Source of the DNA: Pyrus communis
Lineage: Eukaryota > Streptophyta > Magnoliopsida > Rosales > Rosaceae
Length of the DNA: 64,000 nt
Direction: 5' to 3'
Assembly: GCF_963583255.1 (NCBI RefSeq)
Contig: NC_084819.1
Span: 12,120,471-12,184,470 of the forward strand
Shown: one piece after another, positions 24,232 to 33,261 of the stretch
How the letters are laid out: the number at the start of each line of letters is the position of its first letter
Numbering within the stretch: the stretch's first letter is position 1
Notes under the pieces: generated by a model
Seen by the model: the letters and a program-made list of their open reading frames with translations, nothing else
Database searches by the model: none
What the model was told of the DNA's origin: nothing
Translations under genes and position numbers: made by a program

Positions 24232-24849
24232 ATGGCTAACTCATCTAACATTTGCTTAGATTTGAGTCTCATCAATGATACGGGTGCGCCGCGTCAAGGT
24301 AATGTATGGCGCCCGTCTTTCTTATCTTCTAATGGCCCTCTTACAGGTGAAGACTCCGTGATGAAGGATGCAACAACAGCTACAATAGTAGCTAGGAACC
24401 TCCTCACTCCTAGAGATAGTAGGCTGCTTTCAGAACGGTCCGATGAGTTGGCCATTCAAGAGTCCCTAGCTCTCAGTGTTCAGTGTGCGGGCTCCGTGTC
24501 CAACATGGGCCAACGCCTACTTGCTCGATCCCGTCAAGTTGAATCATTGATGGCGGAGGTGGAAAATCTTAAACAAGAGATCCAACAGCTTAAGCGCGAG
24601 AATAGAGGTTTGCACGTGCTTGCAAATAATTATTTGACGAGCATGAAGAGGAAGCTTGATGAGCTGCAAGAATCTGAAGGTCGAATTCAAAGTGACCGTC
24701 AAAGGTTTGCGGCTTTCTTCCAGAGGCACCTTTTTCCTGCGTCATCTAGCGTTCCACCAAGTATTGAGGCCTCGAATGATCTATCTTCGATGCCTTCCGC
24801 TCCTGGAGTTTTGCCAAGTAGTGGGGCTTCACGTGAACAACCTTTGTGA
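24232..24849 (+). CDS. Antisense ORF of the retroelement, coiled-coil protein of 205 aa
   Basis: Intact frame from ATG 24232 to TGA 24847-24849, opposite in direction to gag and placed between the gag side and the 3' LTR. The start at 24226 (TTG) is less likely. The protein is hydrophilic. A central coiled coil lies around residues 95-160 (VESLMAEVENLKQEIQQLKR, then MKRKLDELQES), followed by a Ser/Pro-rich tail. It has no nuclease or polymerase motif. Tat-lineage gypsy elements such as Grande and Retand are known for extra antisense ORFs near the 3' end, and position and orientation fit that. The function is unknown. An intact frame in a copy whose gag is broken may mean recent decay or a separate constraint. 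Confidence 0.65.
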   Translation: MANSSNICLDLSLINDTGAPRQGNVWRPSFLSSNGPLTGEDSVMKDATTATIVARNLLTPRDSRLLSERSDELAIQESLALSVQCAGSVSNMGQRLLARSRQVESLMAEVENLKQEIQQLKRENRGLHVLANNYLTSMKRKLDELQESEGRIQSDRQRFAAFFQRHLFPASSSVPPSIEASNDLSSMPSAPGVLPSSGASREQPL

Positions 24850-24954
24850 AAGCTCCATCTTTTTTTTTTTTTTTTTTTTGTACGCACTTGTAATTTCTCG
24901 GAGATCAATGGACATGCTTTATTTTATTCAGTGTATTGTGCTAAATACAGTAGA

Positions 24955-24956
<2 letters not shown>

Positions 24957-25002
<46 letters not shown>
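24957..25002. repeat. (AT)n microsatellite
   Basis: About 23 uninterrupted AT units within the LTR element, downstream of the antisense ORF. Poly-T runs flank it at 24859-24879 and 25121-25150. Confidence 0.9.
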
Positions 25003-25005
<3 letters not shown>

Positions 25006-25224
25006 CATGGTGCCGGTGCACCAAGATCCTTTTTTTATTATTATTTTTCTTTTCTTTGCTTTCGGTGGTGCTGATCCACCAAGATTCCACCATTTCTTCT
25101 TCTTTCCAGACTGGCGTGTCCCTTTTTTTTTTTTTAATAATTTTTTTTTTATATATATATTTCCCACATGGTGCAGGGAGGAAATGCAGAGGAGCTTGGA
25201 GTAGTAGGAGGTAAGAGACGGAGA

Positions 25225-25330
25225 AAGTCTTTGGGTGTGAGTTGACAAACTTTGGTTTTGTCAATCACATTCAAAGGCAAGCAGATGTAAGTTGACAAAC
25301 TTTGGTTTTGTTAATCACATTCACAGGTAG
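25225..25330. repeat. Two direct copies of a ~58-bp unit beside the captured gene
   Basis: 'gttgacaaactttggttttg' followed by 'tcaatcacattca' occurs at about 25230 and again at about 25290. It marks the junction between element sequence and the 3' flank of the plant gene. Confidence 0.7.
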
Positions 25331-25476
25331 CAGCCATGGCGGAGATGCAGAAGCAGCCAAATCTTGAGGCAGAGTGTAAGGCATCGAGTTTGAAGACCGG
25401 CTAGTCGTTTGACAGCGGTCACTGAAGTTCTTCGCCGATTTTGACCACGGTGGCCGGAGTGAGGAGCTTGAGGTAG

Positions 25477-26682
25477 TTAGTGGATGTTGTTGCTGCGGCT
25501 ATGGAGTTTGGAGAGCTGAAGATGGAGCTGTTGCTGCATGTCGTCAATGTTCAAGTTCAGAGCCTGCACAACTCTAGTTGGGAATAGAGCTGTGGAACAC
25601 ACTTGCTTCTTGCGGGGTTCGAATTGGGAGCCGACTTGGCGGGGTAAGAAGACGCCGGTGCCGGAACGCTCAACTTTCGCATATGGGTTTTGGTTTCCGA
25701 TATAAACCGCTCTGAATCCGGACCCGTTTTTGTTGTACTGTTGTTGCTGCTGAGCTTGTTGCAGAGGCGGCCATGCAGATGGCGACAAACCCAGAGGCCG
25801 AGCATTGAGAATGTTGGGAATGTTGTTTCTCACTCTGGTTTGGTGGTTTAGGTGGGGCTGCGGCTGAGTCTGCACCGGAGGATATCGAGTTTGTGCTCCC
25901 CAGACCGCCGCGTTCTGCTCCTTCATCACCTGTTGCTGCCTCAACAGCTTAAACTGAGCGGCTCGCAAGTGCTTGTGAGAAAACGATTGTTGGTGGTAGT
26001 AATAAGCAGCATCTGGGTGGTGGTTGGTGGGGACCGAGACAGGGAAAGGCTTTTTTGGAGGACCCAGGAGGCCTCTGCTTTGGTTGATGCGCATCTTGGC
26101 TACTTCCCCTGCAGCCGCATGCAGCAGATCCCAGGTGGCCGGCGGCGACTGGGCGTTAGGGCTTCCGCGGCTCAAGCCCTGTCCGCAACCGCAACCGCTG
26201 CCGACTGCGCAGAGAGTCGACTGGGGAGAACCAGAAGCGACCCAACCCTTTGGCTTCTTGGAGGCGAAAGCAGAGTCGGGGTACTTGAACTCGTCGTCGA
26301 GAGTGGAGTGAGCCATTTGGCGGGTCAACCCAGCGAGGTAGTCTTCCTCGTCGCTCTCAGTCTCGCTCGACTCGACCGGCGAAATGAAATCCGATGAAAC
26401 CCCAAAAGTGCCACCGTAAGGAAACTCAAACGGGAACAGAGCTTTCGGAGCATCAGTATCAAACCCATACCCGCCACTTTTATTGGTCTTTGAGTTGAGC
26501 TCCATGGCCGGTGCGTCGTCGTTTCTCCCCGCGTCGTGAAGACCGCTGAAGCTGGTGTTCTGCTGGCGGAAAGCTGCGTTGTTGAACCACGTCAGAGCTC
26601 CGGAGAGTGGCGGCTGGTCCTCCACGAAGGAGTGGAACGCCATTTCGTGAGGGGTCTGCTGCTGGTGGTGATGAAACGCCAT
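25477..26682 (-). CDS. Plant gene of unknown function inside the LTR element
   Basis: An intact 401-codon frame without introns (ATG 26682-26680, TAA 25479-25477), GC-rich and with strong codon bias against an AT-rich background. The protein has a His/Gln-rich start, an acidic/Ser segment (VESSETESDEEDYLAGLTRQ), the block SGSPQSTLCAVGSGCGCG, PPATWDLLHAAAGEVAKMR, a Gln-rich middle, and a conserved end (GTGVFLPR, RVVQALNLNIDDM). I recognise these blocks from a plant-only nuclear-type family of unknown function in Arabidopsis and other eudicots, but do not assert a locus name. It lies between the two LTRs, on the same strand as gag, where pol would be expected. The upstream sequence (26683-26940) contains 'gagccgggcccgggcc' and could include native leader or promoter. 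It may be captured during retrotransposition or inserted into the element later. Whether it is expressed is not visible. Confidence 0.8.
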   Translation of the reverse strand: MAFHHHQQQTPHEMAFHSFVEDQPPLSGALTWFNNAAFRQQNTSFSGLHDAGRNDDAPAMELNSKTNKSGGYGFDTDAPKALFPFEFPYGGTFGVSSDFISPVESSETESDEEDYLAGLTRQMAHSTLDDEFKYPDSAFASKKPKGWVASGSPQSTLCAVGSGCGCGQGLSRGSPNAQSPPATWDLLHAAAGEVAKMRINQSRGLLGPPKKPFPVSVPTNHHPDAAYYYHQQSFSHKHLRAAQFKLLRQQQVMKEQNAAVWGAQTRYPPVQTQPQPHLNHQTRVRNNIPNILNARPLGLSPSAWPPLQQAQQQQQYNKNGSGFRAVYIGNQNPYAKVERSGTGVFLPRQVGSQFEPRKKQVCSTALFPTRVVQALNLNIDDMQQQLHLQLSKLHSRSNNIH

Positions 26683-26944
26683 TTTTTCGAGTTGAATTGT
26701 GAGAAATCAGATAGAAGAGCTTAAAGCTTAAGGCTTTTTCAGTGCATATAGGAAAAACGCAGTTTGGGCTTTGAGAGCCGGGCCCGGGCCTGGTGGGAGA
26801 AGAAGCAAAGCTCCTTGCACAGCAAGCTCAAAACAATTGTGTGTTTGAGAAGGGATGAGCTTGGCATTTGGGTTCCTCTTTTTGTGGGTCTCAACTTCTG
26901 TTTTCTTTGATTTGGCACAAGTCTTAAGTGTAGAAGGACTCCCT

Positions 26945-27110
26945 CTAACATGTATACATTTTTTTTTTTTTTGGATAGAGAATATATATATTTTTTCTAA
27001 TACATAGTAACATATGTATTTTTTTTTTTTTTTTTATTTCTTTTTTATTTATTTTTTTTTTCTTTTCTTTTCTTTTGTAATAAAATTGACTTTCTTTAAT
27101 GAAACATTTA
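26945..27110. repeat. Poly-T and T-rich low-complexity region
   Basis: Runs of 14-18 T and TTTTA/TTTTC repeats upstream (minus-strand sense) of the captured gene. On the minus strand this reads as a poly-A-like stretch, which could mark an insertion or retroposition junction. Confidence 0.6.
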
Positions 27111-27246
27111 TTTATTTATTTTGATGTGACTGTACTTGAAGTTTTGAAGTTTCAAGTTGCCTACGTACTCTTCCAAAGAAGGGATCAAGTCATAACGTAG
27201 TTCAAATGAGTGTTGTTTTTTATGATGATTTTGCCGTACACATTTT

Positions 27247-27475
27247 ATGCTCTTGCGGGCCAGGAGCGTTTGTTGTCACCTTTTAGGCTCGTGCAGACCA
27301 GGAGCTTTTGGTGCCGTTTGCAGTTTCAGCTCATGCAGGCAAGGAGCTTTTGATGTCGCCTTTTATGCTCGTGCAGAACAGGAGCTTTTGGTGCCGTTTG
27401 CAGTTTCAGCTCATGCAGACAAGGAGCTTTTGATGTCGCCTTTTATGCTCGTGCAGACCAGGAGCGTTTGTTGTT
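27247..27475. repeat. Minisatellite, unit of about 115 bp
   Basis: Blocks 'gctcgtgcagaccaggagc', 'ttttggtgccgtttgcagtt' and 'aaggagcttttgatgtcgcc' recur two to three times. It lies between the end of gag and the captured gene. Confidence 0.75.
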
Positions 27476-27740
27476 GTTGTGGATTTGTCAAACGATCTTA
27501 GAGAGGCATTCCTTTGCAATCTTCATAGCAAGGAGTCTTGACTGAGTGATTGAAGAAGTCTTTGGGGAAAAAATTGCGCATCGTGATGGCAACGGACGAT
27601 CTTTGTGTCATAATTTCATCATCCTCAACATTTTCATGTAGCTTTGAAGGTTGACGGTAGCTGCTTTGCCCCCTTTCCGATTGGTGAACTTGGGGAGGAG
27701 ACCTATGTTTCTTGTGCATTTTCTTTGGAGTGACATAAGT

Positions 27741-28886
27741 TCATCCTTCAATTTGACTTGACTTGACTGACATGGTTTTGGAGCATGCCCCCAGCGGTTG
27801 AGGTGAAGATTTTGAGTTCAAAGAGCCAGGAGTGACGGTGGTATAGTTTGACTTCACCACATCATTAAGATCTAGCTCGATGATCCCTTTCTGAGCCAAC
27901 TTCATGATGAGATCTTTTAGCACAAAGCACTTTTCCGTCGGATGACCAATGAAGCGGTGGAATTTACAGTACCTTGGACTGTCAGTACGGTTCATATCTT
28001 CCGGCCGTTTGCACTCAGGTAGGTCGATCACCTTTTTGTCAAGCAAGTCTTTCAACATGGCAACCACGTCAGAGTCGGGGAATGGATAAGTCTTCTCCTC
28101 AAGCTCCTTCAAAGTACATCTACGTATCTCTTGATCACGAAAAGCCTTGGTTTGAATCGCCTTGCCTCGTGTATGGATTTTGACTGGAGTTGTGTTGACC
28201 GTCATTGCTTCCTTGGTGGGTTTCCACGCAGCCTTATCCACCTTTGGCCCCAAAACTTTGTCATTCTTGTAGTCGGCGATCTGTTCTTTCTTCCCATGAC
28301 GGGTGATGCTTAAGTCCATATCATGGGCACGAGTGGCTAACTCCTCAAATGTTCGTGGTTTGATGCCTTGAAGGATGTAGTGTAGTCCCCACTGCATGCC
28401 TTGAACGCACATCTCAATGGCGGAGGTTTCAAAAAGCCGATCTTTGCAATCCAGACTTAATGAACGCCATCTATTGATGTAGTCGATGACAGGTTCATCA
28501 TTCCACTGTTTCGTACTGGTCAGCTCCAGCATGCTCACAGTGCGACGAGTGCTGTAGAAGCGGTTGAGAAATTCCCTTTCTAGTTGATCCCAACTGTTCA
28601 TAGACTCGGGTTCGAGGTCGGTGTACCAGTCAAAGGCGTTACCTTTCAGAGAGCGCACGAACTGTTTGACGAGGTAGTTTCCCTCTGTCTCAGCATTGTT
28701 GCAAGTTTCAATGAAATGGGCGACATGTTGCTTTGGGTTGCCTTTTCCGTCGAACTGCATGAATTTTGGGGGCTGATAACCCATTGGCATCTTCAAAGCA
28801 TCAATCTTCTTGGAGTAAGGCTTTGAGTACAGTACTGAGTCATGTGAACTTCCTTCGTACTGTGTCTTGATAGTGCTTGCAATCAT
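27741..28886 (-). pseudogene. gag, main part (381 codons)
   Basis: Capsid-type gag of Ty3/gypsy (Retrotrans_gag): [73 protein letters not shown], near residues 35-160. A C-terminal Cys/His block ([20 protein letters not shown]) resembles the nucleocapsid/protease-side motif of plant Tat-type elements. It packages element RNA. The frame ends at 27741 without running into protease. Two stops and a frameshift separate it from its N-terminal part (28943-29473), so this copy cannot make full Gag. Confidence 0.85.
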
Positions 28887-28942
28887 CTCCTATAGTTGCT
28901 GGATAGAGGGAGATCCCATGAACGCCGTTGCTTAGTCTAGCT

Positions 28943-29473
28943 TCAGCTTCTCTTCGACTTTCTCTGCTGGGCTGGAGGCTCTTCTTCTTCGTCGACTTCT
29001 TTCTTTAATGGACCAACATTTGGGTCGACTTTCACGTCGAGCCGCGCATCTAGTTGGTTGATGAGTGCGGCGATCTGTAAATCCTTCTCTTCCACAGTCC
29101 GTGTAAGCTTTGCAATCGCTTCGCTCATTTGAGCAAGTTGTTCTTCAACAGAGGTGACGCCGATGGTCATGACTTGTGCAACCAATAGACACGACTTTCC
29201 TTCAGACATCCATAGTGCTGATGAAGAACCCCATTGGCCATTTTGGGGTGTCATCTTGTGCGCCTCAATAGCATGCTTTGGTGCCCCCAGCATGGTCAGG
29301 TTGATGACCGACTCGCGCCTTTGGTGCTGCTCTTGCTTGCTTAGCGGTATCAACTTTGCAGCAGCATGTTGAGGAGTGGTTGCGGCACCAATGGATGCTT
29401 TATTCGTGGCGGAAGTGCTCATGCTTCTTCCCTTGGTGGTTGCAAGAATGGCTTGTCCCTTGCTTGATGCCAT
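28943..29473 (-). pseudogene. gag, N-terminal part
   Basis: Starts MASSKGQAILATTKGRSM at 29473, soon after the primer-site region. Ser/Thr/Ala-rich, then a coiled-coil segment (EEQLAQMSEAIAKLTRTVEE) and an acidic/basic tail (DEEEEPPAQQRKSKRS). A stop at 28943 and a frame change separate it from the capsid part. The larger frame to 29581 runs into the LTR and is not the true start. Confidence 0.7.
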
Positions 29474-29532
29474 TGATTTTGGAGGTGTGCTTTGGTTTTC
29501 TTGAACGGAGAAAGAGATGAGAGGTAGAGATT

Positions 29533-29554
29533 GTCCCACTGGGCGTGCCAAATT
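29533..29554 (-). promoter_or_regulatory. Putative primer-binding site region
   Basis: Directly after the 5' LTR, the minus strand reads aatTTGGCACGCCCAGTGG and then GAC. Position and the TGG start are right for a tRNA primer site, and I associate this sequence with plant Tat/Ogre-type elements. The tRNA was not identified. Confidence 0.55.
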
Positions 29555-30653
29555 TGTAAACACGAAAAATTCCTGAAACAAGAAACAAGAATACCGTGTA
29601 CAAAATATATTTTTTATATTTTGATTTTTAGGGTTACAATCTCTTTGTAATTTGATCCTCTGATTCTATCTTCGTAGGGTGTAGGTTTGTGGATGAGCTA
29701 TTGATCCAAAGGGCCGTCGGGGCTTGATCTAGGGATGAACAGTTGATGAACGGATCTTCAAGGGCTTTTGGGCTTGATCTTGAAGAATGGGTGTATGGAT
29801 TTCTTCAAGGGCTTTTGGGCTTGATCTTGAAGGTTGATGGATGAGCGGATCTTCAAGGGCTTTTGAGCTTAACTTGAAGAACGATTGGATGTGTGGATTT
29901 GTTGAGGTTGTTGGTCCAAAGGGCCGTTGGGGCTTGATCTTAGGATGAACGGATGATGAATGATGAACACTTCTCTTCAAGGGCCGTCGGGGCTTGATCT
30001 TGAAGAATGAACAGATGATGAACGATGAACACTTCTCTTCAAGGGCCGTCGGGGCTTGATCTTGAAGAATGAACAGATGATGAACGATGAACACTTCTCT
30101 TCAAGGGCCGTCGGGGCTTGATCTTGAAGGATGGGTGTATAGGTTTGCTGAGATTGTTGATCCAAAGGGCCGTTGGGGCTTGATCTTAGGATGAACGGAT
30201 GATGAATGATGAACACTTTCTTCAAGGGGCCGTCGGGGCTTGATCTTGAGTCGGTGGAAATTCTTCAAGGGCCGTTGGGGCTTGATCTTGAAGAATGATT
30301 TGACGAAGAACGAAGAGTGTTTTCTTGATCCTTCGGGATTTGCTTGAGAGCTTTAGAGTTTCAAGGCTTCAAGGTTTGGTGTGATGTAAATTCCCTTATT
30401 TCTTTTCTCCTTCAAAATGAATGTCTTGGCTTCCTATTTATAAAATTCCAAAACTTGATTTTTTTTTATTTAAATAATCTGAGGAAATAAATCATTTCTG
30501 CCAGGTATTGACACGTGTCCTATTTGATGACTTTTCCAATTTATTTCGATTTTTCGTTGAGTCACACGCTACATGTAAAATTTATGTGACGCGTGAGCGT
30601 TGAAATTTTAATTATTGGTCAACATTCATTTCACCGAAATTTTGATGTCTACA
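29555..30653 (-). repeat. 5' LTR (1099 bp) with expanded minisatellite
   Basis: Direct copy of 21331-22185, longer by about 244 bp because a unit of about 62 bp ('gatgaacgatgaacacttct' plus 'cttcaagggccgtcggggct') is repeated three times around 29945-30130. It drives leftward transcription. Confidence 0.9.
30435..30442 (-). promoter_or_regulatory. LTR TATA box
   Basis: TATAAATA on the minus strand within the 5' LTR, preserved in the other LTR (21967-21974). Initiation would be about 30 bp further left. It confirms the direction deduced from gag. Confidence 0.6.
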
Positions 30654-30658
30654 GTCCT

Positions 30659-31396
30659 CTTGGTTACTTTCAATGCTACCTAGTGGTAACCACAAGCTGG
30701 TAGTCCAATGGTAAAAAATAGATTATGAGACTTCCTTAAAACTAAAAACTGAAGATCTCAAGTTCAAAACCAACTGCTGGTGTGGAAGCCAGACTTGTGG
30801 CCAGGGAGAGGCTGAAATGCCTCTGTGAGTCTTCTCGACCCCCAGAAGGAGTCGATAACTGTGGCTTGCCACCAAATCGTCTCCTTTTTAAAAAATAAAA
30901 TAAAATAAAATGTTACCCTAGTGGTGAAAAAGCTCGCAATGAGCTTCGTTAGGAATTAAAGTTCAAATCTAAACTTCGGTCAGTCCCCCTAAAACAAAAT
31001 TGTGTCTCACATGGATTCGTCTTTTTTAAAACCAAATCAAGAAACCAAAAACATTTATTGTCAGATATTAGGGTTCATAACTAATAGGCACATATAGACA
31101 GGAAATGTTTTAAGCTTTGAACAAGAAATCGAGGACCAATAGCTCCAGGTCCAACACCAAAACTAATAGCCACACAAGGGTTCAAAACTAACAGCTCCAG
31201 GTCCAATTTCAGTTAAACCCTAGTATCTGGATTTAGTTTGAAAAGAAGAATTTTAGCCGGCCTGCGTGAGACTAACGTGCGTTTATTTGACGGGAGACTA
31301 ACAAAAGTTTAAATTTCAATTGCCAACGTAGCTCACCACAAGGACTTGGTTAACAAATTTTTCATCATAAAAGTGACATTAAAAGTGTCAAGTCAC
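30659..31396. repeat. Tandem duplication, copy B, right part
   Basis: Resumes copy B after the GTCCT duplication ('cttggttactttcaatgct') and ends near 'aaaagtgtcaagtcacca'. It has a small private insertion near 31165-31195 (repeat of 'actaatagc' and 'ggttca'), and lacks the MITE of copy A. Confidence 0.85.
30688..30908 (+). mobile_element. SINE, duplicated copy
   Basis: Same SINE as 20040-20259. Its A box (TAGTCCAATGG) and B box (GTTCAAAAC) still fit the consensus. The right target repeat aatgttaccctagtggt (30909-30925) is intact; the left is altered. It was copied with the surrounding DNA. Confidence 0.82.
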
Positions 31397-33261
31397 CACA
31401 AAGATTACCAAAAAACTCGTAAACTTGTACTTTGTTGAAGTGTGTAAAGAAAAGCATGAATTATTATATCGTTCCTTGTTGGAGGAAAGAAGATAAACGA
31501 TAGATTTTTTATTTTTTTATTTTTTTCCTAAAAGAATATCAGTTTGTGTATGCGTATAGAGGGGCTGGTTTTTAAATACAAAAACTCTTCTAAAAATTCA
31601 AAATCTAACTTTGAAGATTCAACAAAACAAGTATCCATGAACAAAGAAAACAAGTCGATACAACGTGTTCCTGCAAACCCTGCAAACCCTAGGTAATGTT
31701 GTTAAAAGGATCGTCAACAAGAGCGCTCTAGCGCGTTATAGATTCTTATCATAGCCATCAATATAATTTTTAGTGGAACCTGTAGTTAGTTAAGCTATAG
31801 TAATCTTGCTTTCTTGGTGATGAACCAAATAAATAAATATTGACAAGAGAAAGAAACAAACTGAGAAAATCAATTGAAATCTGGGAGACGAGTAATTCAA
31901 TCAAGAAATATTTGCTTCCTCTCCCTTCCCGCCTTCTCGTCCACACGTCCTCTCTTGATATAGAAACTAGAACCTCTACTTAAAATATCAATCACTCCGG
32001 CCTCTCCTTTTCTTCACCAACTCTCCATATATACCCGTCCTCATTTTCTGAACCGGCATTGATGCTTTCTTAGGACATCTCTCCTAACACAACTAACTCT
32101 GGTTAGTCCCTGGTCCCTTCAATGGAAAGTTTCAACTTTCAACTACATCAGCAACTTAACACCAGCAAACACCCTTGTTTGATTAGGTGCTTATGATGCA
32201 ATAACAAAGCATGCGCACACGCATCTTAACCTTGATTCTAAACTATATACAGGAACACTAGGCAGTTCCGGTGAACAGACGCCTTTTACCGTGATCAGAA
32301 GGGCCTAAACAAAGTAGACACAGAACCGAAGAGCATAAGAACATATTCCAGAGAAAAGGGACACAACACAGGCTGGTCAAGGACTATGAATAAAGACCCA
32401 TGGATCTCCAAAGAAGTTTTAAGCTCCACAATGATCAACCATCACCAGTTTTAATTTGTATTCTTCTTTAAGTTTGTTGCTGCTAAATTAGTTTTCAGAT
32501 TGATTTAGTTTTCTACGGGATCAACATAATTGTTAATTTCCCAATTTGCTAGAACAGACAGTAAGATTGACCATTTCTAGTAGTTTCGGACTATGCTAAG
32601 TATTCAAAGTTTTAATTTAAGTACTCTAATTATAAAGTTTCCTAGTTTGTATCAAGGTCACATAGAAATTCCAACAGTTTCAAGCTTCTATACGCATGGA
32701 ACCTTTGAACCAGATCACTATCGTGCAGAAACCATAACCAAAATCATATTATGAATGAAATTATTAGGATATGCAACGAAAAACTTAGCTCAGCACATCT
32801 TGCGGAGACCATTATAAACATTATGTTTGAAACATCTATTAACAACCCTATTAAGAATGAAGTGAATCACTACAGGTAAAGTGGTACAGATCGAATTGAA
32901 TAACATAAGAAATCAAATCGAAACAGACACTAGCAGCAGAATCAATACAATACATTGTGATCCGAAATCAATATCAGCATTATATAACGAAATCATTATC
33001 AGCAATTTTTTAACTGAAAATCCTATCAAATAAATTCTACAAGGCACGGTATCTTAAAGCATCAAACTTCTTATAACAGGTAAAAGAGCAATAATACAGT
33101 TGAAAGGAAAACAGAAGAGGCAACAGAAGTAGCAGCAGACCTGAACCATCATCAACTCTATCAATAAATCCGATAAGCGGGATGCAAAATATTGAGTGGG
33201 TAGCATCAGCAGTAGCACAGTCAAATACAGATGGGTAGCAAAAATTGAACACTACCCAATT
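31397..33261. other. Intergenic, then 3' flank of the 7TM gene
   Basis: No coding sequence or repeat was recognised. The last few hundred bases are probably the 3' UTR of the minus-strand gene ending at 33262. No clear polyadenylation signal was chosen. Confidence 0.45.

Larger units (their letters stand above)
21331..30653 (-). mobile_element. Non-autonomous Ty3/gypsy LTR retroelement carrying a plant gene
   Basis: It starts TGTAAACACG and ends TGTCTACA, is bordered by 5-bp GTCCT duplications (21326-21330, 30654-30658), and has direct LTRs at both ends. It is transcribed leftward: the gag, LTR TATA box, primer-site region (next to 29555) and purine-rich tract (next to 22185) all agree. The interior holds a damaged gag, no recognisable protease, reverse transcriptase, RNase H or integrase, minisatellites, an antisense ORF (24232-24849) and an intact plant gene (25477-26682). 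Comparing the LTRs by eye gave roughly twenty differences over about 850 shared bases, plus a repeat-number difference, so the insertion is fairly young. It would need enzymes from another element to move. Confidence 0.9.

Noticed and set aside
25852..26397. Plus-strand frame of 181 codons over the captured gene
   Set aside because: Opposite-strand shadow of the 401-codon frame, with no conserved blocks.
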